From JANWXR01 sp964608265 (GTDB lineage: Bacteria; Chloroflexota; Anaerolineae; Anaerolineales; UBA6663): a DNA stretch of 64,000 nt. Where the stretch lies: the NCBI GenBank assembly GCA_964608265.1, contig CAZSNP010000007.1, positions 38,828 to 102,827 on the forward strand, in the 5' to 3' direction. The translations under genes and the position numbers were made by a program. Positions 43,542-52,217 of this stretch are shown here, one piece after another. A model generated the notes under the pieces. The model had not been told where the DNA came from. It ran no database searches and saw only the letters and a list, made by a program, of their open reading frames with translations. Position 1 is the stretch's first letter. Each line of letters opens with the position of its first letter.

Positions 43542-46046
43542 ATGAAGAATGTCGCCGATATCTTCCCCCTCACGCCGATGCAGGAGCTGATGCTCGTGCA
43601 CGCGTTGGCCGCCCGAGAGTCATCGGTGTTGGTCAATCAACTGGTGTATGCGATCAGCGGCCCGCTTGATGCGGCGGCCCTCGAGGCGGCCTGGCAGGCC
43701 GTAGTGGAGCGGCACGCGATGCTGCGGACGGGCTTCGCGTGGGAGAACCTCAAGCGCCCGATGCAGTTCGTGCGCGAAACGGTGACACTGCCGTTTGAAA
43801 TCCTGGACTGGCGCGGCGAGCCGGAATCCGCCCGCCAGGAATTACTGGAGCGTTTTCTGAGCACCGATCGCGAACGCGAGTTGGATCTGACCCGCCCGCC
43901 GCTCATGCGATTGACTCTGATTCGGATCGCGGCGGCCGAACACTGGCTGGCGTGGACTTCGCATCACCTCATCCTCGACCGTTGGTGCATCGGCCTGATC
44001 CTCAACGAGGTGAACGCGCTGTACACGGAACGCGCCGGCGGCCGGCCCGCGATCCTGCCTCCGGCACGGTCGTTTCGCGATTATGTGGCCTGGTTGCAGA
44101 AGCGGGACGCGGCGCGCACCGAATCTTTTTGGCGTGAACAATTGCGCGGCCTGCGCGGCCCCACGCCGCTGCCCCTTCTGCCCGCGGGCCGGCAGGCCCC
44201 CGTGTACGCGGAGGCCCGGCAAACCCTATCGGCCGAGTTGGCCGACTCGCTGCGACGGTTCGCACAAAGGCGCCGGTTGACGATGGGGTCGGTGGCGCTG
44301 GGCGCGTGGGCACTGCTGCTTGGCGCGTTGAGCGGGCAAGCCGAAGTGTTGTTGGGCATCACGGTCTCGGGCCGGCCGGTGGAGTTGTCCGGGGTCGAAG
44401 GCATAGTCGGTTCGTTCATCAACACCGTGCCGCTGCGGCTGGCGTTGCCGGCGGATGCGTCGCTCGGGGCGTGGCTGGCAGAGGTGCAGAACCGGCAGCT
44501 GGCGCTGCGCGATTTTGAATTCGTCGCGCCCGCCCAGCTTCAGGAGTGGAGCGATTTCGAGCACAACGTCCCGCTGTTTGACACACTCTTTCTCTTTCAG
44601 GCGCCCGTGAAGGTGGCTGAGGGTGCCGGCCTGCGCTGGCGATCGTTGTACGGGACGCTGCAAACGGGCCTTCCCTTGGCGCTGGCCGTCTCCGATTCAG
44701 CGGAGGGCTTCGAGGTGTGGGCGACTTATGACCGCACACGGCTGGGCGCGGCGACGATCTCCGATTGGCTGGCGAACCTTGAGAACATCCTGCGCGCGCT
44801 GGCTGCCGAACCGGGCGGCTCACTCGCAGACTATTTCCCTGCCGTAAAGCCGGTTGCGGTTGCCCAGCCCGCAGCGCCATCCTCCCGGCTGAGTAGCAAC
44901 GGGCATGCGCCGGCCGCGCACCGCGTCAGCGCGCCGCGCAACCCAATCGAGGCGAGGCTGGCCCAGCTATGGGGAGCCGTTCTCGACCTGCCCGAGGTGG
45001 ATATCACCACCAGCTTCTTCGAGGCGGGCGGCACCTCGTTGAAGGCGCTGCAATTGATGGAGCGCGTGGAGCGAACGTTTAGAAACCGGCTGCCGCTTGC
45101 CAGCCTGCTCCACGCCCCGACCATTGAAAAACTGGCCCGCCTCATAGACAGCGGCGGCGCGGCGCAGCAGTGGTCGTCGCTCATCGCCATCCAGCCGCTC
45201 GGCCAGCGCCGCCCGCTCTTTACTGTCCATCACGGCGGAGGCGGCATCTTCGAATTTGCCAACGTCGCGCGTTACCTCGGCAACGATCAGCCGGTGTACG
45301 GCTTCCAGGAGCCGGGCTTCGAGGCAGGTGAGGCGCGGCTCGAAAGCGTGGAGGCACTGGCCGCTCACTACCTCCAGGAACTGCGCACCGTGCAACCGGA
45401 AGGCCCGTACGCGCTGGCCGGCTTCTGCTTCGGTGGCGTGGTGGCGTACGAGATGGCGCAACAATTGCGCCGCGAGGGGCAACTTACCGACGCGCTTTTT
45501 CTCATTGACGCCCTCAGCCCGAGTCACGTCCTGAAGGAGGCGCCCGTCGCCGCTCGGGTGCAGCGGCACGCCGATCGCATGGCGCGCCTTTCGTTGGCCG
45601 AGCGCGTGCGCTACCTTCTGCGGCGCGTGGTCAAACGGTTGCGGTGGGAGGTGCAGCGCCGGATGATTGAGCTTAAGCACTGGTACAGGCTGAGCGCATT
45701 CCGCGCCTATCAAAAATTGGGGCGGCCCGAACCGCCGTTTCTGCGACAGTACGCATTGTTGCAGTACAACGCCGAACTGCTCACCCGGTATCACGCGCAA
45801 CCGTACGAGGCCGGGGCGGTGCTCATTCGCGGTTATCAGGAAGACCTGCCGGAGGACTATGGCTGGGACGCCCTCATCAACGGCGGGGTCGAAATCCGCC
45901 TCATGCCGACCGCCGACCATTTGCAGATGATGATTGAGCCAAACGTTTCGCAATTGGCTGAGTATCTTCAAAAATCGCTGGCGCCGGCGACAATCACCGC
46001 GAGCGCCGAGCCAGCCCGTCCGCCTGAAAAGGAGGTTGCTGCATGA
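43542..46046 (+). CDS. Terminal NRPS: C-PCP-TE without an adenylation domain
   Basis: The 834-residue protein has a condensation domain (about 1-440), a carrier (GGTSLKAL, Ser 499) and a type I thioesterase (about 550-810). No adenylation domain is present. The condensation motif is HHLILDRW (141-148), so the usual Gly after the Asp is Arg. In the thioesterase the nucleophile elbow is GFCFGG with Cys 629 in place of Ser, and the His is in ADHLQMM (793). The carrier must be loaded in trans or used only for transfer. ATG 43542 was chosen as the start of the C domain. Confidence 0.92.
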   Translation: MKNVADIFPLTPMQELMLVHALAARESSVLVNQLVYAISGPLDAAALEAAWQAVVERHAMLRTGFAWENLKRPMQFVRETVTLPFEILDWRGEPESARQELLERFLSTDRERELDLTRPPLMRLTLIRIAAAEHWLAWTSHHLILDRWCIGLILNEVNALYTERAGGRPAILPPARSFRDYVAWLQKRDAARTESFWREQLRGLRGPTPLPLLPAGRQAPVYAEARQTLSAELADSLRRFAQRRRLTMGSVALGAWALLLGALSGQAEVLLGITVSGRPVELSGVEGIVGSFINTVPLRLALPADASLGAWLAEVQNRQLALRDFEFVAPAQLQEWSDFEHNVPLFDTLFLFQAPVKVAEGAGLRWRSLYGTLQTGLPLALAVSDSAEGFEVWATYDRTRLGAATISDWLANLENILRALAAEPGGSLADYFPAVKPVAVAQPAAPSSRLSSNGHAPAAHRVSAPRNPIEARLAQLWGAVLDLPEVDITTSFFEAGGTSLKALQLMERVERTFRNRLPLASLLHAPTIEKLARLIDSGGAAQQWSSLIAIQPLGQRRPLFTVHHGGGGIFEFANVARYLGNDQPVYGFQEPGFEAGEARLESVEALAAHYLQELRTVQPEGPYALAGFCFGGVVAYEMAQQLRREGQLTDALFLIDALSPSHVLKEAPVAARVQRHADRMARLSLAERVRYLLRRVVKRLRWEVQRRMIELKHWYRLSAFRAYQKLGRPEPPFLRQYALLQYNAELLTRYHAQPYEAGAVLIRGYQEDLPEDYGWDALINGGVEIRLMPTADHLQMMIEPNVSQLAEYLQKSLAPATITASAEPARPPEKEVAA

Positions 46047-46603
46047 TGTTGTGGAATCTGTTTACGCCTACGCTGGCGCACATCAGCCCGACCGGAACCG
46101 CCATTGACGGCTTCCTTCACCCGCTGCTGGGTTTCGACCACCTGCTGGCCATGGTCACCGTCGGCCTGCTCAGTGCGCAGATCGGCGGGCGCGCAATCTG
46201 GACAGTGCCGGCCACGTTTGTGACGGTGATGGCCGGCAGCGGCGTGCTGGGCTACCTCAACGTGCCGCTGCCGTATGTGGAGTACGGCATCGCCATTTCG
46301 GTGGTCCTGTTGGGTGCGTCACTGCTGGCCAACCGCCGCGTTCCCGAGGTGGTGGCGATTGTGCTGGTGGCGTTGTTCTCGGTCTTTCATGGCCACGCGC
46401 ACGGGGCGGAGCTGCACAATGCGCGCACAGCGCTGGATGTGGTGGCGTATATCCTGGGCTTTATGACTGCGACCGCCGGTCTGCACGTCATCGGCGCATT
46501 GCTGGGCTATGTCGCGTTGCGCAATCATCAGGGCAGCCAGGTCTTGCGTTACTCGGGTGTCCTCATCGCGGTAGTGGGCGTTTACCTGACCATGAGCGTT
46601 TGA
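46043..46603 (+). CDS. HupE/UreJ-family metal transporter
   Basis: The 186-residue protein has about six membrane helices. GFLHPLLGFDHLLAMVTVGLLSAQ and FHGHAHGAE are the two His/Asp motifs of HupE/UreJ, which move nickel or cobalt. A perfect AGGAGG ribosome site lies inside the end of the NRPS gene, and its ATG overlaps the NRPS stop by 4 bp, so it is co-translated with the peptide genes. The metal is not readable from sequence. Confidence 0.88.
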   Translation: MMLWNLFTPTLAHISPTGTAIDGFLHPLLGFDHLLAMVTVGLLSAQIGGRAIWTVPATFVTVMAGSGVLGYLNVPLPYVEYGIAISVVLLGASLLANRRVPEVVAIVLVALFSVFHGHAHGAELHNARTALDVVAYILGFMTATAGLHVIGALLGYVALRNHQGSQVLRYSGVLIAVVGVYLTMSV

Positions 46604-46616
46604 GTTAAAAGCGGCC

Positions 46617-48245
46617 ATGCGTACCTTCGAAAAGCCATACGATCCATTCCAGCTCGAAGAAAAGCTGGAGCACAAGCTGAACCAGGGCGAGTACATCATC
46701 CCGCTGGTACTGGGGGTGATGCTGTGGACGGCGGGCCTGGTGGATTTGCTGACTTACTCCGGCTACCCGGGCCCGATCCTGGGGCTGTACTCGATTCCGT
46801 ACTCCCTTTTCATCCTTCTCTACACGATGGGCTTCGCCGGCTGGTGGGCCCTCATCGCGCCGCACAACAGCATCGCGAGGTTGAAGAGGGCGATTGCGTC
46901 TCTGCAGCGCAACACGTGGGCGGGCCTGGCCGCGATGGGGGTGTGCAGTTCGATCGTCTTTACGATCCTGATTTGGGAGGGCTGGCTGGCTTTTCCGCTG
47001 TTGGCCACGGCCATCCTGACATTGGTGTTGATCGCGGTCCTCATCATCCTGCTGGCGCAGCCTGAGCCGGGGGTAAGGGTGCAGCCCTGGCGCAAGGCGA
47101 TGCTGGCCCTTCTCGCGTTGTGGGTCGTGGCTGAGGTCGGGCTACAGATCGCTGCCGTCAACCGCGCTCTGCCGATCGTCAACCTCGCCGGGCAGTTCGT
47201 GCCGCATGGGCGCATCTATCAAATTGACGAGGGGTACGCCGACGGCGCCACCAACCGCTACGGCTGGTATTACCCGGCGTTCAACCTGGATCCGGAGGTG
47301 AGGAAGATCGTGCTGACGGGCAACTCCCACGTACAGGCGCTCCAGGTCAATCACGATCAACACATGGGCGTGCTGCTGGAGAAGTTGTTGGCCGACGAAT
47401 CGCAGACGGTGTTGGCGCTCGGCTTTCCCGATTACGGCCTGACGTACGCCGAGCCGATCCTCTATCCTTTCACCGTCGGTCCACTCAAGCCGGACGAGGT
47501 CGTTATCCTGTTTCATCTGGCCAACGACATTCAGACCACCACCGCGCCGGAGGATCGCCTGCCGTACTACGTAATGAGCGGGGATGGCGTGGTGAACGTC
47601 CACCCGAACAATGTGGCGCAAGCCGATCAGTTATGGCATGCCTCGATCACCGGTTACGAGCCGCTCAGCCCGATCCTGGCTTTGCAGAGCCAACTGTTCA
47701 CCCTTCGGCTGCTGGATGATGGCTGGCGTTCATTTCGCGGGCAGTCACAACGTGTGCCAACGTACCCGGCCAATATCGCCAGCGCATCGGAAACCGCCCC
47801 GTTTGGCGTGAGCAGCTTCGCCTTCGAGCGAGCGGGCAACCCGCAGGCCGAACACGCGCGTAGTATCACGACCCAGTTCCTTAGGCAATTCAAGGTCTTC
47901 CTTGCCCAGCAGGGTGTCACGCTGCGGCTGGTCACTATCCCGTATTTTCCGGCTCAGTTCTACGCGCAGAATTCGGGCCGGGACTGGCCCGCCGTGATCG
48001 GACCGTATGATGTGCTGAAACCGGAACGCGAGTTGGTTGAGTTCGCCGAGGAAAACCGGCTTGATATCTTGCCCATGGGCGCTTACATGCAAGCTGCCGG
48101 TCTGAGCGTAGAGGAAATACAGGCGATGTACTTCAAGGCCGGTGTGGGGCATCTCACCCCGGCCGGGCACGAACTTTTCGCCAAAGCGATGCACGCATGT
48201 CTTTATGGCGGCGATTGTCCATTGAAGCGGACGGGTGACCAATGA
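46617..48245 (+). CDS. Membrane protein with SGNH-hydrolase-like domain
   Basis: The 542-residue protein has five or so membrane helices in the first 190 residues, then a soluble domain. Its first block is LTGNSHVQAL (near 237), a GNSH variant of the GDSH block, and the last is GVGHLTPAGHELFAKAM, the His block. This resembles membrane-anchored SGNH-type acyl or lipid esterases, but the catalytic Asp of the last block is not obvious. It is flanked by two metal transporter genes. Confidence 0.7.
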   Translation: MRTFEKPYDPFQLEEKLEHKLNQGEYIIPLVLGVMLWTAGLVDLLTYSGYPGPILGLYSIPYSLFILLYTMGFAGWWALIAPHNSIARLKRAIASLQRNTWAGLAAMGVCSSIVFTILIWEGWLAFPLLATAILTLVLIAVLIILLAQPEPGVRVQPWRKAMLALLALWVVAEVGLQIAAVNRALPIVNLAGQFVPHGRIYQIDEGYADGATNRYGWYYPAFNLDPEVRKIVLTGNSHVQALQVNHDQHMGVLLEKLLADESQTVLALGFPDYGLTYAEPILYPFTVGPLKPDEVVILFHLANDIQTTTAPEDRLPYYVMSGDGVVNVHPNNVAQADQLWHASITGYEPLSPILALQSQLFTLRLLDDGWRSFRGQSQRVPTYPANIASASETAPFGVSSFAFERAGNPQAEHARSITTQFLRQFKVFLAQQGVTLRLVTIPYFPAQFYAQNSGRDWPAVIGPYDVLKPERELVEFAEENRLDILPMGAYMQAAGLSVEEIQAMYFKAGVGHLTPAGHELFAKAMHACLYGGDCPLKRTGDQ

Positions 48246-49960
48246 AAACTGGCCGTGTTGCGGTGATCCTGCTGACTCTTGTGCAGTTGGTGAGCTTCCC
48301 TTCTACCGCCTTCGCCCACCCCCTCAACAACTTCACCATCAATCACTACGCCGGGCTGACGGTGAGGCGTGAGTCGGTCACGATTGAATACGTCCTCGAC
48401 ATGGCTGAGATCCCGACCCTTCAGGAGATCGCCAAGTTAGATGCGAACGGCAACAGCCAACCCGACCCGGCGGAGGCCGCGCCCTACCGCGAGGCGCAGT
48501 GCCGGAAATTGAGCGAGCAGACCGCGCTCACCGCCAACGGGCAGCCGCTGCTGCTGGTCGTCAACTCGTCGGCGATTGAGTTTCCGGCGGGCACGGCCGG
48601 CCTGCTCACGTTGCGGCTCACCTGCGGCTTCAGCGCCGCGCTGACCACCTCCACTGAAAGCGTCTCGCTTGAGCTGGCGCTGAATGCGTACAGCGACCGC
48701 CTCGGCTGGCGCGAGGTTGTGGTGCAGGCGGAAGGCGTGGCGTTGCAGGGCGATTTCGCCACGACGAGCGTGAGCGACAAACTCCGCACCTATCCCCAGG
48801 AGTTATTGAGCACGCCACTTGATCAACGCACGCTGGCCTTCAGCCTGTTGCCCGCCGGCGCTCAGTCCGCGATCGCCGCTCCGACGACTGAGCCGCAGGG
48901 CAATACCGTCATCGGCGGCATCAGCGAAGCGGACTTCATGCGCTACATCACGCTGCGCGAGATCACGCCGTGGACGGTGGCGGTGGCGTTGTTGGTGGCG
49001 CTGATGTGGGGGGCCGCGCACGCCATGACGCCCGGCCACGGCAAGACCATCGTCGGCGCGTATCTGGTCGGCGCGCGCGGCACAGCCATGCACGCGGTGT
49101 ATCTCGGACTGGCCACCACCATCACGCATACCGCCGGCGTGTTCGCGCTGGGGTTAATCACGCTCTTCGCCTCACAGTACATCCTGCCCGAGACTCTCTT
49201 CCCGTGGCTCGGGCTGTTCTCGGGCCTGCTCGTCATCGGTCTGGGCCTCAACATGTTCGTCGAGCGCATGCGGGGTTTTCTGGGGAAGGGGCACGGGCAT
49301 CGTCGCGGCGGGAGTGAAGCCGCGCGCACAACGCGCGCGCACGAACACAGCCACGGCGGCGATGATCACCACCACGGCGAGGGCGGGCATCCGCACGGCG
49401 GCGAAGCGGCGCACGCGCACACCAACGGTCATGGGCACAACCATGTGCATGCCCCGGTCATGGCCCTGGCCGGCGCGCCTGAACACGATCACACGCACGG
49501 CGAGGGCGGGCACTCTCACGGCGGGGATGTCGCGCTCGATCACCTCCACGACGATCACACCCATGGCGCGGGCGGGCACAGCCACGGGGGCAGCGGCCAC
49601 CACACTCACGCGGTGCCCGGCATGGATGGGCAGCCGGTGACGTGGCGCAGCCTCATCGCCCTTGGCGTCTCCGGCGGTTTGCTGCCATGTCCGTCTGCTC
49701 TGGTGCTGTTGCTGGCGACCGTGGCGCTCGGTCAAGTTGGGCTGGGGATTGTGCTGGTGATGGTCTTCAGCCTCGGGCTGGCGGGCACGCTTACCGGCAT
49801 CGGGCTCTTGCTCGTGTACGCCCGCAGACTCTTCGAGCGTGTGCCGATGACGGGCCGCTTCATGTATCTGGCCTCAGCCGGCAGCGCGATCTTCATCACC
49901 GTGGCCGGCCTCGGCATCGTCTGGCAGGCACTGGTGGAGATGGGGTGGCTGAGGTTGTGA
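48242..49960 (+). CDS. NicO/RcnA-family nickel-cobalt transporter with His-rich loop
   Basis: The 572-residue protein has a signal peptide (about 1-25), an extracytoplasmic domain (to about 225) and six membrane helices. HAMTPGHGKTIVGAYLVG is the HX4GHGK-like core motif. A cytosolic loop at about 350-463 has dozens of His in repeats such as EGGHSHGGD. The last helices start with GLLPCPSALVLLL. Such proteins bind and export or import Ni2+/Co2+. ATG overlaps the previous stop by 4 bp. A decayed copy is at 25288-25612. Confidence 0.92.
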   Translation: MKTGRVAVILLTLVQLVSFPSTAFAHPLNNFTINHYAGLTVRRESVTIEYVLDMAEIPTLQEIAKLDANGNSQPDPAEAAPYREAQCRKLSEQTALTANGQPLLLVVNSSAIEFPAGTAGLLTLRLTCGFSAALTTSTESVSLELALNAYSDRLGWREVVVQAEGVALQGDFATTSVSDKLRTYPQELLSTPLDQRTLAFSLLPAGAQSAIAAPTTEPQGNTVIGGISEADFMRYITLREITPWTVAVALLVALMWGAAHAMTPGHGKTIVGAYLVGARGTAMHAVYLGLATTITHTAGVFALGLITLFASQYILPETLFPWLGLFSGLLVIGLGLNMFVERMRGFLGKGHGHRRGGSEAARTTRAHEHSHGGDDHHHGEGGHPHGGEAAHAHTNGHGHNHVHAPVMALAGAPEHDHTHGEGGHSHGGDVALDHLHDDHTHGAGGHSHGGSGHHTHAVPGMDGQPVTWRSLIALGVSGGLLPCPSALVLLLATVALGQVGLGIVLVMVFSLGLAGTLTGIGLLLVYARRLFERVPMTGRFMYLASAGSAIFITVAGLGIVWQALVEMGWLRL

Positions 49961-49962
49961 AG

Positions 49963-50873
49963 TTACGCGCCCTCCCACCAACGTAACACCCGCAGCGCGC
50001 GGAGCGTGTTCCAGCGGCTTGGCCCGCCCGTGCGCTCCATCTCGAAGAACACGCGCCCCGCGTATTTGTGCTGCACCGGCCACAGCCCGTCTGACCGCTG
50101 GCGCCGGCGCAGCAGTTCGATGGGATCGCGAAGCCGCCGGTCGCGCGGGGCACCGGCGCGGGCGAAGTGGCTCAGGCCGCGCAACACATCGTAATGCCAG
50201 CGCGGCGGGAACGACAACAGCGTGAATTTTTCGTTGATGACGGCGCCGGTTTTGTCTGACCGGTAGAGTTTGTGCTGCAGCATGAACTCGAGCGCGTTTT
50301 CTTCGGCGCGCAGAACCCGCTGGCGCAGCCCACTGCGGCGAAGCTCGACGAATTCGCGCAGGCCATCCAAAACGTTGAAGGTGGTGTGAAAGGAACTGTG
50401 GTGCGGGATGGGCCGCCGCCCGCGCCGGCAGTTCCAACCGCCGTCGGGCATTTGCTCGGCAAGCAGGTTCTCGACCAACCCGCGCACGCGATCATCCTCC
50501 ACCCCAAATTACACCGCCAGCCGCAGCATCATCCCCACCATACACCGGTCGCACCTCGCCAGTCGCGCCTCGAACTGTGCGTCGCGTGCCACGCCGAGCA
50601 GCCCGTCGAGCACCAGCCGCGTGGCAATCCGAGATCGCGCAACAGCAGCAACGTGTAGGTGGTTGACGTCCACTTTGGGGAATAAAGACCGCCGCCCCAG
50701 CGGCCATCGGGGTCCCGGCGCGCGAGCAGGGCCGCCGCCCAGCCCTCGGTGAGCGTGCACTGCTGTTCGGCCCGCCACTGTTTCGCCGGCCTGTCGAGCA
50801 GATCGCGCATCACCTGCCAGCGGATGGATGGATCACCCTCGAGCAGCCATTGCAGGGTGGGGTCGGACATCAT
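49963..50873 (-). pseudogene. Broken terpenoid-cyclase/prenyltransferase-fold gene
   Basis: Three fragments on the minus strand line up as one protein. The first (from ATG 50873) ends in LYSPKWTSTTYTLLLLRDLGLPR. The frame then shifts near 50620-50640 to ARDAQFEARL and VGMMLRLAV. A TAA (50509-50511) interrupts where a Tyr codon is expected, and the same frame continues with LVENLLAEQMPDGGWNC and SSFHTTFNVLDGL. These are alpha/alpha-toroid motifs of squalene-cyclase-like proteins. There is one frameshift and one nonsense change. It is convergent with the NicO gene. Confidence 0.82.
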
Positions 50874-50952
50874 ATCGGGTCTTGCATGGGGCGGAGCGTC
50901 GAGTGCGTGCCGGAGCCAGGCAACTCTGGTGTCCGCCGGGGTGATGACGCCC

Positions 50953-51438
50953 TCACCCCGCGCTGGCTTCGGCCTCCGCCTCGCTGCCGGCCACGCTCTT
51001 GCCCTCGACCGGCGTGGCGCAATACGGGCAGACGTTCCAGGGCAGATCCATCAACTTGCCGCAGCTCGCGCACGTCTTCTTGAGCTTGGTCAGGCAGTTG
51101 GGGCAGATCATCCAATCTTCGTTCACCTGCCGGCTGCAGCCGGGACACACGCGCTTGTCCTCGATCTCCTGCAACAGCGCTTCCTCCTCCAGGCTTTGCT
51201 CGTAGGTCTCGGAGAGGGTCATGGGCGGGCGCAGGATGAGGTAGATGATGAGGCCGGGCAGGGTGAGCACCGCAACCACCGCCGCTGCGAGGATCGCGGC
51301 GAACAGATCGCGGCTGCGGGCGCGCATATCGCGGAACGTCCACACGATCAGGCTTAGCCACAACGCCGCCAGAAACGCGCCCAGGCACGCCACCAGCACA
51401 TACACCGCATCGAGGATCGAGTTGAGGTTGACGGGCAT
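50953..51438 (-). CDS. Membrane protein with double zinc ribbon
   Basis: The 161-residue protein has two membrane helices (about 10-32 and 46-68), an acidic linker and two zinc ribbons with CPGC, CPNC, CASC and CPYC. The function is unknown; zinc ribbons of this type bind protein partners or nucleic acid. It is divergent from radC with 35 bp between starts. Confidence 0.8.
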   Translation of the reverse strand: MPVNLNSILDAVYVLVACLGAFLAALWLSLIVWTFRDMRARSRDLFAAILAAAVVAVLTLPGLIIYLILRPPMTLSETYEQSLEEEALLQEIEDKRVCPGCSRQVNEDWMICPNCLTKLKKTCASCGKLMDLPWNVCPYCATPVEGKSVAGSEAEAEASAG

Positions 51439-51446
51439 GGCTCAAG

Positions 51447-51452
51447 TATAAT
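51447..51452 (+). promoter_or_regulatory. Candidate -10 box for radC
   Basis: TATAAT lies 21 bp upstream of the first radC ATG. TTGACG at 51428 is too close (13 bp); TTGAGG at 51422 gives 19 bp. Confidence 0.45.
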
Positions 51453-51473
51453 GTCGAACAATCCAAAGCCCAA

Positions 51474-52175
51474 ATGGATATGAGCGACTACCGTCCGCGC
51501 ATCACCGACCTGCCCAGCGATGACCGCCCGCGCGAACGGCTGGTGGCCGACGGGCCGGCTGTGCTCAACACCGCCGAGCTGGTCGCCATCCTGCTGCGTG
51601 TGGGCATGGAGGGCGAGAACGCGGTGCGGCTGGCCGAGCGATTGCTGCATGAACTCGGCGGTCTACCCGGTTTACATCGCGCCACCATCGGTGACCTGTG
51701 CGCGATCAAGGGCATCGGCGAGGCAAAGGCCGCCCAACTGGCCGCCGCCATCGAACTGGGCCGGCGCATCACCATCAGCGTGCCGGAGGAACGCCCCATC
51801 GTCCGCTCGCCGGCGGATGCCGCCAACCTGCTGATGTATCAACTCTCCGGGCTGCCCCAGGAGCACCTCTACGTCATCCCCCTCGACATCCGCAACCGGG
51901 TGATCGGCCGGCCGATCGAGGTCTATCACGGCTCGCTCAATACCTCGCTCATCCGCCTGGGTGAGGTTTTTCGCGAGGCCATCAAGCTCAACGCCGCCGG
52001 CATCATCGTCGTGCACAACCACCCCAGCGGCGACCCGGCGCCCAGCCCCGAAGATGTGGCCGTCACCCGCGCGCTGGCCGAGGCCGGCAAACTGCTCGAT
52101 GTCGAACTGCTCGATCACCTCGTCATCGGCCAGCATCGGTTTGTGTCGTTGAAGGAACGCGGTCTGGGATTCTGA
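51474..52175 (+). CDS. radC: RadC/JAB-MPN domain protein
   Basis: The 233-residue protein has a helix-hairpin-helix half (LLRVG, ICAIKGIGEAKAAQL-like) and an MPN half with the zinc motif VHNHPSGDPAPSPEDVAVTRAL (HxHx10D) preceded by the Glu-containing GEVFREAI. RadC is widespread; its role in DNA repair is disputed. ATG 51474 or 51480 are both possible. Confidence 0.94.
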   Translation: MDMSDYRPRITDLPSDDRPRERLVADGPAVLNTAELVAILLRVGMEGENAVRLAERLLHELGGLPGLHRATIGDLCAIKGIGEAKAAQLAAAIELGRRITISVPEERPIVRSPADAANLLMYQLSGLPQEHLYVIPLDIRNRVIGRPIEVYHGSLNTSLIRLGEVFREAIKLNAAGIIVVHNHPSGDPAPSPEDVAVTRALAEAGKLLDVELLDHLVIGQHRFVSLKERGLGF

Positions 52176-52217
52176 GTTCGCAAGGCACGGCGCTCGCGGC
52201 GCAGGGTGCGTTGATTC

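Noticed and set aside
32304..46046. Trans-AT PKS or hybrid NRPS-PKS
   Set aside because: No ketosynthase, acyltransferase or ketoreductase motifs were found in any of the large proteins.
51428..51452. TTGACG plus TATAAT as a full radC promoter
   Set aside because: The spacer is only 13 bp; only the -10 box is kept as a candidate.
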